Part shown: one piece after another, positions 1 through 9,392 of the stretch
How the letters are laid out: every line of letters starts with the position of its first letter
Position numbering within the stretch: the stretch's first letter is position 1
NCBI RefSeq assembly: GCF_014195655.1
Contig: NZ_JACICD010000001.1
Span: forward strand, 534,682-598,681
Source of the DNA: Ancylobacter tetraedralis
GTDB lineage: Bacteria > Pseudomonadota > Alphaproteobacteria > Rhizobiales > Xanthobacteraceae
DNA: 64,000 nt
Direction of reading: 5' to 3'
The notes under the pieces: generated by a model
Told to the model about the DNA's origin: nothing
Seen by the model: the letters and a program-made list of their open reading frames with translations, nothing else
Database searches by the model: none
Position numbers and translations under genes: made by a program

Positions 1-4
1 CGGC

Positions 5-346
5 ATGAACGTCACCACGCTGTTGGTGCCGCTGTTCGCGCTCACCGCGCTGGCCGGCCGCATCATCGCGCCGAATACGCCCTATGTGGAGCTGAAGTAC
101 CGCCAGGCGCTGGCACTCTCCACCACCTACCAGGCCGGTATCGTCGTGTGGGTGGCGTTCTGGGCGTTCTATGGCCAAGGCTTCACCGTGGAGAACGCGG
201 CCTCGATCGGCTCGTTCGGCGCGGCCTACATGCTGGTCGTTCTGGTCGAGCCGCTGGTCGATCTCGCCGTGCTGGCCGCCGCCAAGGCGCTCAACGGGCT
301 CAAGGGCAGCCCGATTTTCGAGCGTCGTCTCTATAACGCGGCCTGA
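5..346 (+). CDS. small membrane protein of unknown function, possibly 5'-truncated
   Basis: A 113-residue protein rich in hydrophobic residues with about three likely membrane segments (around residues 3-20, 40-57 and 66-93) and a basic C-terminus. I do not recognise the family. The ATG lies four bases from the window edge, so the true start may be upstream and this could be the C-terminal part of a longer membrane protein. It converges with the antiporter gene downstream, and a GC-rich hairpin lies between them. Confidence 0.55.
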   Translation: MNVTTLLVPLFALTALAGRIIAPNTPYVELKYRQALALSTTYQAGIVVWVAFWAFYGQGFTVENAASIGSFGAAYMLVVLVEPLVDLAVLAAAKALNGLKGSPIFERRLYNAA

Positions 347-354
347 TATCCGGG

Positions 355-377
355 CCGGGAGGCGCTGCGCCTCCCGG
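355..377. terminator. hairpin between convergent genes
   Basis: An 11-bp inverted repeat (CCGGGAGGCGC, one base, then its complement) sits directly between two convergent genes and could stop transcription from both sides. No T-run follows on either strand, so intrinsic termination is uncertain. Confidence 0.4.
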
Positions 378-390
378 TTCCCCTCGCGGG

Positions 391-1821
391 TCAGACGCTA
401 ATCCGCCCCGTCGCCAGGCCATAGAAGGCCAGCACGGCCCCGCCCGCCGCCACCGCGAACAGCAGCGCCTCGGCCGGGGCGAATACCCGGTGGCCGCGCT
501 CGCGCTGGGCGATGACGAACAGCACCGTGCCGGGCGCGTAGATCACCAGCGACAGCAGCAGGAATTTCAAGCCGCCGGCATAGATCAGCCCGGCGGCGTA
601 GAGCGTGGCGAGGCCGGCGCGCGTGAGGTCGACATTGCGGCCCTTCGGCTCGCGCCCATAGGTCTCGCCGCTCAGCGCCAGCTTCAGCGCATAGGCGGCG
701 ACGAGGAAATAGGGCAGCAGGATCATCGAGGACGTCAGCTTGAGCGCCAGCAGGAAGGCCTGCTCGGCGAACAGCGTCAGGATCAGGAACAGCTGGATCA
801 GGCTGTTGGTCAGCCACAGTGCGGCGAACGGCACCTTGTTCCGGTTCTCCGCCGCCAGAAAGGCCGGCATGCTCTCCATCTTCGCGGCCGAATAGAGCAC
901 CTCCGCCGCCAGCAGCGACCAGGAGAGATAGGCGCCCAGCACGGAGACGATGAGCCCGAGGCTGATGAACACCGCGCCCCACGGCCCGACCAGTGCGGCC
1001 AGCACGCCGGCCATGGACGGGTTGCGAAGTTCCGCCAGATCCGGCCGCAGCATCACGCCATAGGACAGCATCGTCACCAGCACGAGCAGGCACAGCACGC
1101 CGAGAAAGCCCAGCAGCGTGGCGAGGCCGACATCGGAGCGCTTCCTGGCATAGCGCGAATAGACGCTGGCGCCTTCGATGCCGACGAAGACGAACACCGT
1201 TACCAGCATGGTGCCGCGCACCTGCGCGAACAGGCCCTCGCTCTCCAGCCCCGGCCCGCCATGGAAATTCACGGCGAAGATATCGGCTTTGAAGCCGAAC
1301 CCAACGAAGACGAGGAAGATCAGGATCGGAATGATCTTGGCGACCGTCACAACGGTGTTGATGAAGGCCGCCTCGCGCACGCCGCGCAGGATGAGGAAGT
1401 GCACCACCCACACGCCGACCGAGGAGATCGCCACCGCCGTCACGGTGTTGCCGTCGCCCAGAACCGGGAACAGCGCCCCGAGCGTCGACTTGATCAGCAC
1501 CCAGTACGAGACATTGCCCAGGCAGCACACGGTCCAGTAGCCGAGCGCCGAGAGGAAACCGAGATAATTGCCGAAGCCGGCCTTGGCATAGGCATAGACG
1601 CCCGCGTCCAGCTCCGGCTTGCGGCGCGACAGTGTCTGGAACACGAAGGCCAGCATCAGCATGCCCCCGCCCGCGATGCCCCAGGCGATGATGGCCCCGA
1701 GCCCGCCGGTGACGCGCCCGAAGGTCTGTGGCAGCGAGAAGATGCCCGCCCCGACCATGGAGCCCACCACCATGGCGGACAGCGTCGGCAGGGCGAATTT
1801 CTGCGGGGAAGGTTCGGTCAT
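391..1821 (-). CDS. arcD: arginine/ornithine-type APC antiporter, second copy
   Basis: A 476-residue APC-superfamily transporter with about 12-13 hydrophobic segments. The N-terminal helix carries the APC signature [12 protein letters not shown] (residues 20-31), and the overall pattern matches the basic amino acid/polyamine antiporter group that exchanges arginine for ornithine across the inner membrane. It is the last gene of the minus-strand arginine deiminase cluster, separated from arcA by about 195 bp that hold a palindromic intergenic repeat. It is clearly paralogous to the antiporter upstream of arcA but well diverged, so it may prefer a different exchange partner (citrulline, agmatine, lysine). 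Family assignment is strong; exact substrate is inferred from arcA next door. Confidence 0.82.
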   Translation of the reverse strand: MTEPSPQKFALPTLSAMVVGSMVGAGIFSLPQTFGRVTGGLGAIIAWGIAGGGMLMLAFVFQTLSRRKPELDAGVYAYAKAGFGNYLGFLSALGYWTVCCLGNVSYWVLIKSTLGALFPVLGDGNTVTAVAISSVGVWVVHFLILRGVREAAFINTVVTVAKIIPILIFLVFVGFGFKADIFAVNFHGGPGLESEGLFAQVRGTMLVTVFVFVGIEGASVYSRYARKRSDVGLATLLGFLGVLCLLVLVTMLSYGVMLRPDLAELRNPSMAGVLAALVGPWGAVFISLGLIVSVLGAYLSWSLLAAEVLYSAAKMESMPAFLAAENRNKVPFAALWLTNSLIQLFLILTLFAEQAFLLALKLTSSMILLPYFLVAAYALKLALSGETYGREPKGRNVDLTRAGLATLYAAGLIYAGGLKFLLLSLVIYAPGTVLFVIAQRERGHRVFAPAEALLFAVAAGGAVLAFYGLATGRISV

Positions 1822-1848
1822 CGAGGCACCTGAATGCGTCCGTCAAAC

Positions 1849-1970
1849 GTTCCTCTCCCCGCCGGGGAGGGGAGGGGTAGTCCGCACAGCGGGTCGGGGA
1901 GGGGATCGACGATGGCGGAGCGGCAAAACCCCTCACCCCAACCCTCTCCCCGAGGGGGAGAGGGGGACGG
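1849..1970. repeat. GC-rich palindromic intergenic repeat, copy A
   Basis: This element consists of CTCTCCCC...GGGGAG palindromes at both ends joined by a conserved middle containing GCGGGTCGG and GCGGAGC. The same architecture recurs at about 33812-33924 and, inverted, at about 41865-41985, always between genes. It separates arcA from the second antiporter gene. Confidence 0.75.
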
Positions 1971-2016
1971 GTGCGCGTGCGGCTCCCTCGGCTCAGAGGA
2001 GAGGGAAAGGCCCGCC

Positions 2017-3252
2017 TCAGAACTCCACCGCGTCGCGGATGATCGGGCAGGTCATGCAGTGGCCGCCGCCGCGGCCGCGACCGAGCTCGGAGCCATCGAT
2101 GGTGATGACCTCGATGCCCGCCTTGCGCAGCAGCGTGTTGGCATAGGTGTTGCGGTCATAGGCGAACACCACGCCCGGCGAGGCGCAGACGAGGTTGGCG
2201 CCGCTGTCCCACTGGGTGCGCTCGCGCATGTAGTCGTTGCCGCCGGTCTCGACGACGCGCAACTCCTTCAGGCCCAGCGCCTCGCGAACGGTTTCGACCA
2301 GGCCCTTGTCCTTGGAAAGCTCCACTCCGCCCTTGCCGTCGGGGCGGTAGGAGAAGCACTCGATCTTGTCGACGATATCGGGATAGAGCAGCACGCAGTC
2401 GCGGTCGGCGAAGGTGAAGACGGTGTCGAGATGCATGGCCGCGCGCAGCTTCGGCATGGCCGCGACGATGACGCGCTCGGCGCCGCCCTGCGCGAACAGA
2501 GCCGCCGCCGCCTGGCTGATCGCCTGGCGCGAGGTGCGCTCGCTCATGCCGATCAGCACGTTGCCCTTGCCGATCGGCATCACGTCGCCGCCTTCCAGCG
2601 TGGCCATGCCCCAATCCTGCGTCGGGTCGCCCCACCACACCTTCACCTTGCCGGCGAAGTCCGGATGGAACTTGTAGATCGAGGTGGTGAGGATGGTCTC
2701 CTCGTGCCGCGCCGGCCAATAGAGCGGGTTGAGCGTGACGCCGCCATAGATCCAGCAGGTGGTGTCGCGGGTGTAGAGCGTGTTCGGCAGCGGCGGCAGC
2801 AGATATTCGTTCACCCCGGCCGCATCGCGGATCAGCTCCAGCGTGGCCCCGCCCATGGTCTCGGGGAATTCATAGGTCGACAGGCCGCCGATCAGCGTCT
2901 CGGCGAGCTGGCGGTTCGACAGGCCCTCGAGATAGGAGCGCACCTCGTCGACGAAGCCGAGGCCGATCTGGTTCGGCACGACCTGGTTGTCGAGGATCCA
3001 TGTCTTGGCTTCCGGGATCGCCACGGTCTCGGTCAGCAGGTTGTGCATTTCCACCACGTCGATGCCGCGCTCGCGCATCTTGCTGACGAAGTCGAAATGG
3101 TCGCGCTTGGCGACGTCGACCCACAGCACGTCGTCGAACAGAAGCTGGTCGCAATTGCTGGGCGTCAGGCGCTGGTGGGCCCGGCCGGGCGCGCAGACCA
3201 TGACCTTGCGCAGCTGGCCGACCTCGGAGTGCACGCCGAATTTCGTTTCCAT
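2017..3252 (-). CDS. arcA: arginine deiminase
   Basis: A 411-residue protein matching the usual length of arginine deiminase, which hydrolyses arginine to citrulline and ammonia as the first step of the ADI pathway. Family hallmarks are visible: the N-terminal [10 protein letters not shown] strand, LLFDDVLWV, the catalytic-His region [22 protein letters not shown] and the C-terminal [13 protein letters not shown] with the nucleophilic Cys at about residue 399. The start [10 protein letters not shown] was chosen because it aligns with family N-termini. The reading frame continues upstream into the neighbouring antiporter, but that extension is not protein-like. Two arcD-like antiporter genes flank it, while ornithine transcarbamylase and carbamate kinase genes are absent from the window. 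Confidence 0.95.
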   Translation of the reverse strand: METKFGVHSEVGQLRKVMVCAPGRAHQRLTPSNCDQLLFDDVLWVDVAKRDHFDFVSKMRERGIDVVEMHNLLTETVAIPEAKTWILDNQVVPNQIGLGFVDEVRSYLEGLSNRQLAETLIGGLSTYEFPETMGGATLELIRDAAGVNEYLLPPLPNTLYTRDTTCWIYGGVTLNPLYWPARHEETILTTSIYKFHPDFAGKVKVWWGDPTQDWGMATLEGGDVMPIGKGNVLIGMSERTSRQAISQAAAALFAQGGAERVIVAAMPKLRAAMHLDTVFTFADRDCVLLYPDIVDKIECFSYRPDGKGGVELSKDKGLVETVREALGLKELRVVETGGNDYMRERTQWDSGANLVCASPGVVFAYDRNTYANTLLRKAGIEVITIDGSELGRGRGGGHCMTCPIIRDAVEF

Positions 3253-3278
3253 GATGAGGCTCCCGATGCTTGTTCTTG

Positions 3279-4715
3279 TCAGGGTGTGATGATGCCGGTG
3301 AGAAGGCCGTAGGTGCCGATGGCACCCGCCACCAAGGTCACGCCGAAGATCACCAGCTCGATGGGGGTGAACAGGCGCGCCTTCTGCTCGCGGCGGGCCC
3401 AGAAATAGAGAAGGATGGTGCCCGGCACGAACAGCACCGCGACCAGCAGCACGTATTTCAGGCCGGCGGCGACGAACATGAACAGCGTGTAGACCACGGC
3501 GATCCACGCGAAGACCTGGTCGCGGCCGCGCTCGTTCGGCGTTTTCTCGTAGCCGACGCCGCTGCGCGCCAGCAGCACGCCATAGCCCGCCACCAGAAGG
3601 TAGGGCAGCAGCGAGGTGACGCTGGTCATGTCGAGCATGAAGTTGAAGGCGTCGCGCGACCAGTAGGTGGAAATGACGAACAGCGAGACGACGATATTGG
3701 TCATCCACAGCGCGTTGGCCGGCACGCGGTTGCCGTTCTGCGCCGCGAACAGCTTGGGCATGTCCTTGGACTTGGCGGCGGCAAACAGCACTTCCGCGCA
3801 GATCAGCGACCAGGCGAGATAGGCGCCGAGCACCGAGACCAGCACGCCGATGGAGATGAAGATCGCGCCCCAGTGGCCGACTACCAGTTCCAGCGCGCCG
3901 GCCAGCGAGGGGTTCGCCACCCCGGCAATATAGGCGCGCGGCGCCGTGGCGAAGGGCAGCATGGTAACCGCCACCATCAGTCCGGTGACGGCGACGAAGC
4001 CGAGAATGGTAGCCGAGCCGACATCCGAACGCTTCTTGGCGAAGCGCGAATAGACGCTGGCCCCCTCGATGCCGAGGAACACGAACACCGTGATCAACAT
4101 GGTGTCGCGCACCTGCGCCAGCAGCGTCTTCTCCGGCATGCCCACGCCGCCGAAGAAGTTCTCGGAGAACTGCGCATAATTGAAGAAGAAGATGAAGGCG
4201 AGGATCGCCACGATCAGCGGCACGATCTTGGCGATGGTGACGACCATGTTGATGAAGGTCGCCTGCTCGACGCCGCGCAGGATCATGAAGTGGAACAGCC
4301 AGATACCGGCCAGCGACACCATGATCGCGGTGGCGGTGCTGCCGTCGCCGAAGATTTCGGGGAAGAAGCGGCCGAGTGTCGAGCCGATCAGTACCCAGTA
4401 GAACACGTTGCCCAGGCAGCTTCCCAGCCAGTAGCCGAAGGCCGAGAGGAAGCCCATGTAATCGCCAAAGCCCGCCTTGGCATAGGCGAACACGCCGGAA
4501 TCGATGTCCGGCCGCTTTTCCGCCAGCGCCTGGAACACGCGGGCCAGCATGTACATGCCGGTGCCGGCGATCGCCCAGGCGATGATGGCGCCGAACGGGC
4601 CCGTCGCCGTGGCGAAGCGGCCCGGCAAGTTGAAGATGCCGGCGCCGACCATCGAGCCGACGACCATGGCGGTGAGCGAAAAAAGGGAAAGCTTGCCGGC
4701 CGACTTGTCAGCCAT
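3279..4715 (-). CDS. arcD: arginine/ornithine-type APC antiporter, first copy
   Basis: A 478-residue APC-family antiporter with about 12-13 membrane helices and the N-terminal [12 protein letters not shown] motif (residues 20-31). It ends 26 bp before arcA and is probably co-transcribed with it, supplying arginine and exporting ornithine or citrulline. I prefer the start MADKSAG at 4715 over an in-frame ATG at 4727, because GAGG lies about six bases before the former and no ribosome site precedes the latter. It is closely similar in layout to the second antiporter downstream of arcA. Confidence 0.87.
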   Translation of the reverse strand: MADKSAGKLSLFSLTAMVVGSMVGAGIFNLPGRFATATGPFGAIIAWAIAGTGMYMLARVFQALAEKRPDIDSGVFAYAKAGFGDYMGFLSAFGYWLGSCLGNVFYWVLIGSTLGRFFPEIFGDGSTATAIMVSLAGIWLFHFMILRGVEQATFINMVVTIAKIVPLIVAILAFIFFFNYAQFSENFFGGVGMPEKTLLAQVRDTMLITVFVFLGIEGASVYSRFAKKRSDVGSATILGFVAVTGLMVAVTMLPFATAPRAYIAGVANPSLAGALELVVGHWGAIFISIGVLVSVLGAYLAWSLICAEVLFAAAKSKDMPKLFAAQNGNRVPANALWMTNIVVSLFVISTYWSRDAFNFMLDMTSVTSLLPYLLVAGYGVLLARSGVGYEKTPNERGRDQVFAWIAVVYTLFMFVAAGLKYVLLVAVLFVPGTILLYFWARREQKARLFTPIELVIFGVTLVAGAIGTYGLLTGIITP

Positions 4716-5257
4716 GATGCGCCTCATCGAGCGAGGAAGGAGGGCGGAATTCCACCCAGCGAGCCGGAATTCTCGGAGTCCCAGTCATGATGCGCCGAGT
4801 GTCGAATAAAAGCGTGTCATGATACGCAATTTTATAGATGGCGCATCTGTCGTTTGTTTTGCAATAGCTAGCAGGTCGAGCCGATTTGTCCCGCAATGCA
4901 GCAATTGTATTTGATATTATATATTCAGATCGAGCGCGCCGCCTGGCACAGGGAGCCGGCGGGCTGGCGTTTCTGCCGCGCCGGGGGCGCCTCTTGGCAT
5001 GTGGGAAGCTGATCGGGCGCAAGGGATGGTTCGGCGAATGGGGGCGATCGAGTGGCGCATCTTCAGGGCGAGGCCCTTGCGGGCGCCGTCAGCCTGTTTG
5101 CTGGCAGAGGAATGGCGCAAAGCGAAGCCGGGCATGATAACTGGATACAGCGTGTGATAATGCGCGATAGCCATGGCTGCCCGTCGAGCGGCGGCACGCC
5201 CGGCGATGCGGGGTGCACGAGCATTCCGGCGGCCGGTGGACGGGAAGTGATTGGGGC
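4716..5257. promoter_or_regulatory. divergent control region, arc cluster / AraC regulator
   Basis: About 540 bp without a supported gene, and locally AT-richer than its surroundings (4800-4925). On the minus strand, TATAAA at 4836-4831 is a possible -10 for the arc operon with only a weak -35, as expected for an activator-dependent promoter. Two related 16-bp elements, GCGTGTCATGATACGC (4812-4827) and GCGTGTGATAATGCGC (5150-5165), match at 13 of 16 bases and sit near each divergent gene. TGATAA also occurs twice 20 bp apart (5135-5140 and 5155-5160), a spacing typical for AraC-type binding. Binding is inference. Confidence 0.45.
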
Positions 5258-6328
5258 ATGTCCGAGTACCGCAAGCTCGATATCGATTTTCGCGACGTAC
5301 TCACCGGGCTGCGCCTCGGAGAGCGCCTGCGCGGGGCCGAGGCACTGGGCGCGAGCGACGACATCTTCCGTGTGAAGGAGCATAATTACCGGCGCGTGGA
5401 CGATTACACGCTGCTGCATGTGCTCAATTTCGAGGCCGGGCAGCCCTACAGCCTGAAGATCGCCCGGCAGGACCTCGTCTGCATCCAGGCCATCGTCTCC
5501 GGCAATTATCACCGCTGGATCGGCCAGCGGATGGATCTCGTCAGCCCGCATCTGCTGGAAATCAGCAACGTGCCTCAGTCCGTCGTGGATGTGGGAGCGG
5601 GCGGTCGGCTGCGTGGCCTGCTGATCATCTGCGACCGGCGCCATCTGGTGGAGCATTATCGGCTGAACGTCGATCGCCTGCCGGCCGCCTACCGGCCCAT
5701 CTTCCTCTCGCGCACGGGTACGCCCGAGGTGCTGCATATGCCGTTGTCCTCGACCGGCCTGCACCTGGTGGATCAGATCCTGACCTGCAAATATCAGGAA
5801 CCGCTGCGCGGCATCTTTGTCGGCGCCAAGACGATCGAGATCCTCTGCGACGTCGTCGCCCAACTCGGCGCGATGCCCGGGCAGGGCGCGCCCCGCCCGG
5901 CGGGCCCGCGGCAGAAGGCGCGGGCGATCGAGGCGGCGGCGGAGATCTACCGGCGCGAGTTCGGCAGCCCGCCGACCATCGAGCAACTGGCGCAGCGCGT
6001 CGGGCTCAACCGCAATGAACTGACCAGCGGCTTTCGCGACGCATTCGGCGTTACGCCCCATGCCTATGCGCTGGTCCAGCGCATGGAGCGGGCCCAGCAG
6101 ATGCTGCGGGAAGGCCGGCTGTCCATCAGCGAGGTCGCCCGCCGCATCGGCTATGAAGGCTATTCCAGCTTCGCGCGGGCCTATCACGCCCATTACGGGC
6201 GCGCCCCCTCGCTCGACATTCCTGCGCTCGATGTCGCCTCGCCGGCGCTCGATGTCGCCTCGCCGGGCATTCCGCCCCTGGGCGTCCGCGCGTTCGATAC
6301 GCCAGCCCTCGGGAGCCGCGACGAATAG
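5258..6328 (+). CDS. AraC/XylS-family transcriptional regulator
   Basis: A 356-residue regulator. Residues about 218-318 form the two-helix-turn-helix AraC DNA-binding domain (TIEQLAQRVGLNRNELTSGFRDAFGVTPHAY and, later, ISEVARRIGYEGYSSFARAYHAHYG, each seen as conserved segments). The N-terminal ~200 residues are a sensor domain I cannot name. It is divergent from the arginine deiminase cluster and probably controls it; AraC-type regulators are known to control arginine catabolism in pseudomonads (ArgR), but orthology is not claimed. The C-terminal tail beyond the HTH carries a perfect 21-bp tandem duplication (6224-6265) giving ALDVASP twice. An alternative ATG lies at 5213. Confidence 0.82.
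   Translation: MSEYRKLDIDFRDVLTGLRLGERLRGAEALGASDDIFRVKEHNYRRVDDYTLLHVLNFEAGQPYSLKIARQDLVCIQAIVSGNYHRWIGQRMDLVSPHLLEISNVPQSVVDVGAGGRLRGLLIICDRRHLVEHYRLNVDRLPAAYRPIFLSRTGTPEVLHMPLSSTGLHLVDQILTCKYQEPLRGIFVGAKTIEILCDVVAQLGAMPGQGAPRPAGPRQKARAIEAAAEIYRREFGSPPTIEQLAQRVGLNRNELTSGFRDAFGVTPHAYALVQRMERAQQMLREGRLSISEVARRIGYEGYSSFARAYHAHYGRAPSLDIPALDVASPALDVASPGIPPLGVRAFDTPALGSRDE
6224..6265 (+). repeat. perfect 21-bp tandem repeat inside regulator gene
   Basis: Two identical 21-bp units (6224-6244 and 6245-6265) encode ALDVASP twice in the low-complexity tail after the AraC DNA-binding domain. The unit length is a multiple of three, so expansion or contraction would keep the frame. Confidence 0.9.
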
Positions 6329-6355
6329 GCGAGGCGGGGCCTGCCCGTCGGATCG

Positions 6356-7708
6356 TTACGCGACAGGCTCGTGCGCGGTTTCCGGCATCCGCCGCCAGAT
6401 GACGAGCAGGCTCGTGAGGCTGGCGAGGACGACATAGGCGACCGGCGCCAGCGGGCTATCCAGCGCGCTGGTGAGCCAGACGGCGATGAAGGGTGCGAAG
6501 CCGCCGAACGTGGCGGTGGCCAGCGCATAGGAAATCGACGACCAGCGCGATCGGTCCAGCGTATCGAACAATTCGACCGTCACCGCCGGGCCGGGTCCCG
6601 AATACAGCGCGATGGCAACGCCGAACAGGGCCTGCACGAGTAGAACCATCGCGAGGCTCTGGGTGTGCAGGACGCTCCAGAAGCCCGGCAGCACCAGCAC
6701 CAGCACGGCGAGGCACGAGGCGATGAGGAACGGGCGCCGGCCATAGCGGTCCGACAATCGCCCGACGAGCGGCACCAGCAGCACGATGATCGCCGTGCAG
6801 AGCGCGGTCGACCAGCCCGCCTCGGCGGGACTGAGGCCAGCCTGCTTCTGCGTGAAGATCGGAAAGTATATAACGAGGACATAGAAGCAGACCGTCCAGT
6901 GGACGGTGAAGCCGAACACCGTGAGACCCGGACGCCGCACACGGTCGAGCACTGGGCCGGCGCCCCGCGTGCGGCGGGTCCGCGCCTGCCGATAGACCGG
7001 GGTCTCGTCAATGCCCGCGCGCAGCCACAATGCGAGGAGGCCGAGCCCGGCACCGAGCAGGAAGGGCACGCGCCAGCCCCACGCTGCCATCTCCTCGACC
7101 GACAGCAGGCTGCCGAGCAGCGCGGCGGCGGCGCTGGCGAGACCGCTGCCCAGCGCCACCGTGGCTGACAGGAAGCTGGTGGCAAAGCCGCGCCGGCCTC
7201 TGGGCGCGGATTCCAGCAGGAAGGCGCTCGCCACGCCCCACTCGCCGCCCGCCGAGAAGCCCTGGAGCATGCGGGCCACCAGCAGCAGGATGGGCGCCAG
7301 CGCGCCGATTCGGTCGTAGGCGGGGATGAGGCCGATCGACAGCGTTGCCAACGCCATCAGGCTCGCCGCCAGCAGCAGCGCGGGCTTGCGCCCGCGCCGA
7401 TCGCCGAGGCCCCCGAGCACGAGGCCGCCGAGCGGGCGCATCACGAAGCTCACACCGAACACCGCGAGCGTGGCGAGCAGCGCGGCATTCGCGCCGTGCT
7501 GTGGGAAAAAGGCTCGGGAAATATGGATCGCCAGCAGGCCGTAAATCGCGAAGTCGAACCATTCCAGCACGTTGCAGAGCATCACCGCGACCAGCGCCCG
7601 GCCGCGCCTGCGGGGAGGTGCGGAACCGGCGCGCCTCATCGGCACGAGTGTTGACGGATCGTCGCCGGGCGCTGATTGCGGGGCTTGGGTCATGAGCCTC
7701 GCGGACAT
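6356..7708 (-). CDS. MFS transporter, metabolite:H+ symporter (MHS/ProP-like) type
   Basis: About 450 residues with 12 predicted membrane helices. Hallmarks of the MHS subgroup (ProP, KgtP, ShiA) are CNVLEWFDFAIYG in the first helix, the loop 2-3 motif GGLGDRRGRKPAL, and RMLQGFSAGGEWGVA in helix 4. Such carriers import osmolytes, dicarboxylates or shikimate with protons; the substrate here cannot be read from sequence. Start codons at 7708 (MSARLM) and 7693 (MTQAP) are both possible. It converges with the AraC gene, leaving only about 27 bp between the stops, so a functional link to arginine is not implied. Confidence 0.85.
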   Translation of the reverse strand: MSARLMTQAPQSAPGDDPSTLVPMRRAGSAPPRRRGRALVAVMLCNVLEWFDFAIYGLLAIHISRAFFPQHGANAALLATLAVFGVSFVMRPLGGLVLGGLGDRRGRKPALLLAASLMALATLSIGLIPAYDRIGALAPILLLVARMLQGFSAGGEWGVASAFLLESAPRGRRGFATSFLSATVALGSGLASAAAALLGSLLSVEEMAAWGWRVPFLLGAGLGLLALWLRAGIDETPVYRQARTRRTRGAGPVLDRVRRPGLTVFGFTVHWTVCFYVLVIYFPIFTQKQAGLSPAEAGWSTALCTAIIVLLVPLVGRLSDRYGRRPFLIASCLAVLVLVLPGFWSVLHTQSLAMVLLVQALFGVAIALYSGPGPAVTVELFDTLDRSRWSSISYALATATFGGFAPFIAVWLTSALDSPLAPVAYVVLASLTSLLVIWRRMPETAHEPVA

Positions 7709-8237
7709 GGTGAGTTGATGCGCCTTCAAGGCACCACAGCCGCCGCGCCGTGGCAAGCGGTGCGGCACCGGCATGTTCAAACGTCCGCCACGCCCGGCCG
7801 TACCCGATCGCGCGGGCTGCCGGGCCGCATGACAGCAGGGTGCGGAGTCCAAAAGGGCGGTCGTGCGAACGCTGGTGCCGATGCGCCGCGCCGGCTACGC
7901 AGTCCCACGTCTGCAACCCAGGGTCTCCTCACCGAGGGCGCAGGGGGAGGGGGCCGGCGCGGCAGAATCCTCCGCCATTGTCCATTCAAGATGGAAAGAC
8001 ATCGTGCGGCGTCCCAATGAATGCTGGGTTAGCGCTCGCCTTGCCCTGTTTTTGCCACACTCCAGCCGCGGCGGCCACAAAAGTGTGTCGCGGAAGCCAC
8101 GCAAGCGGCGATATGTGCCAGAGGTCGTGCGGACCCGTCGAAATCTAGGAGAAAATTGCAGAGAATATGTGGGAAGAGAGCTTCAGGCGCTGCCGGGTGC
8201 GTTTTTCAGATACGCTCGTTCACATTAGGGCCACAGC
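7709..8237. other. gene-free interval before the HAD phosphatase
   Basis: About 530 bp between divergent genes. Open frames here have no recognisable protein character and conflict with each other. A degenerate fragment (about 7921-7955: CTCACCGAGGGCGCAGGGGGAGG) looks like a decayed copy of the palindromic intergenic repeat. The stretch 8130-8200 is AT-richer and probably holds the phosphatase promoter; I see no clear -35/-10 pair. Confidence 0.5.
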
Positions 8238-8933
8238 ATGGATATGGCGCTTCGCCCACATTTCGCAATGGACTTTGACGGCACCATCTGCCCGTCCGAT
8301 GCTACGGATTCGTTGTTCGATACTTTTGCGACACCGGAATGGCGTGCGATCGAGGATAGGTGTGTCGCGGGTGAAATGACGTCGCGCGAGTGCATTTCCC
8401 GTGAGGTGGAGTTGTTCCGGGCCACGCCGGAAGAACTGGAGCAGGCCGTCGCCAAGCTGAGCATCGATTCCGACGTCCCCGATTTCGTCGCCGCCGCGCG
8501 TCGCTATGGCGCCACCGTTTCTGTCGTCTCGGACGGCTTCGATCTGTTCATCCATCCGCTGCTGCGTGCCGCCGGCCTCGACCTGCCGGTGAGCGCCAAC
8601 ACCATGCTGCAGATGGGCGCGGATGGCTGGAAGGCAGCGTTCGCCAATGGTGCGGAAGGCTGCGGCAGCGGCACCTGCAAGTGCAAGGCGACGAGCGGGC
8701 GGCATCCGCTGGTGCTGATCGGTGACGGGCGGTCGGATTTCTGCCTCGCCCGGCGGGCCGACTTCGTCCTCGCCAAGGGCAAGCTCGCCACGTACTGCGC
8801 GCAAGAGGGCATTCCGCACATCGCCATCACGAATTTCGCCGACGCGTTGGCCTTGCTGCCGACGATCATGGCGGAGATCAGCCCGACCATTCCCACGTCC
8901 CTCGACGTGTCATTCGAGAGCAGTAATGCGTGA
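8238..8933 (+). CDS. HAD-superfamily (subclass IB) phosphatase, MtnX/phosphoserine-phosphatase-like
   Basis: A 231-residue protein with the HAD nucleophile motif DFDGT at residues 12-16, a middle VVSDGF (motif II) segment and GDGRSDFCLA (motif III metal site). The region resembles the group of 2-hydroxy-3-keto-5-methylthiopentenyl-1-phosphate phosphatases (MtnX) and related phosphoserine phosphatases. It carries a Cys-rich segment, GCGSGTCKCK, between motifs II and III, as seen in MtnX-like proteins. It is monocistronic with no methionine-salvage genes nearby, so the substrate is open. Alternative start at 8244. Confidence 0.8.
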   Translation: MDMALRPHFAMDFDGTICPSDATDSLFDTFATPEWRAIEDRCVAGEMTSRECISREVELFRATPEELEQAVAKLSIDSDVPDFVAAARRYGATVSVVSDGFDLFIHPLLRAAGLDLPVSANTMLQMGADGWKAAFANGAEGCGSGTCKCKATSGRHPLVLIGDGRSDFCLARRADFVLAKGKLATYCAQEGIPHIAITNFADALALLPTIMAEISPTIPTSLDVSFESSNA

Positions 8934-9392
8934 TCGCAGCCGCGTCACCGATGGGCACCGTGCGACCGACGAGCGCCTTTGTGGGCTCCCGTTCGCTGGT
9001 GCTGCATGGGTGAGTGGCGCGTTGTGTTTCCAAAGCCGCCAGGTGAAGCGAGGGCTCGTTCCTTGTTTCATCTGATCTTTGGAAGCGAAGACCCGCGCGG
9101 AGGGGTTGTTCCTGACCGCGACAGGGGTTTCGGAGTTCGGGTGCAGGATCGGTGCACCGGGGTTCCGCGCCTTCATCTTTGTCTATGCAGCACGGCGCAT
9201 CAACAGGGTGCGGGCCCTGGCGCCGTTTTGTCTCCGGTCGCGTGATTACTTGACTACCCGAGCAGTTCAGCAAGGTTCGCCGCCAATTTCTCGCGGGCCG
9301 GCGATCGGTAGGCCGTGGCAACGGTCAAGCCGGAAGTTTGCTGAGCGTCAAGGGCTTGGTCAGGTCGTATTGGAATTGGAAGGGGGGCTTCG
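8934..9392. other. gene-free interval before first hydrolase
   Basis: About 460 bp in which I see no supported gene or RNA. Frames on both strands are short and unlike proteins. The 3' end has a good ribosome site (AGGGGGG) just before the hydrolase start. Confidence 0.5.

Noticed and set aside
4910-4926. FNR/Anr box before the arginine deiminase operon
   Set aside because: TTGAT is followed by ATTATATATTC, so the second half-site ATCAA is absent. Only a half-match.
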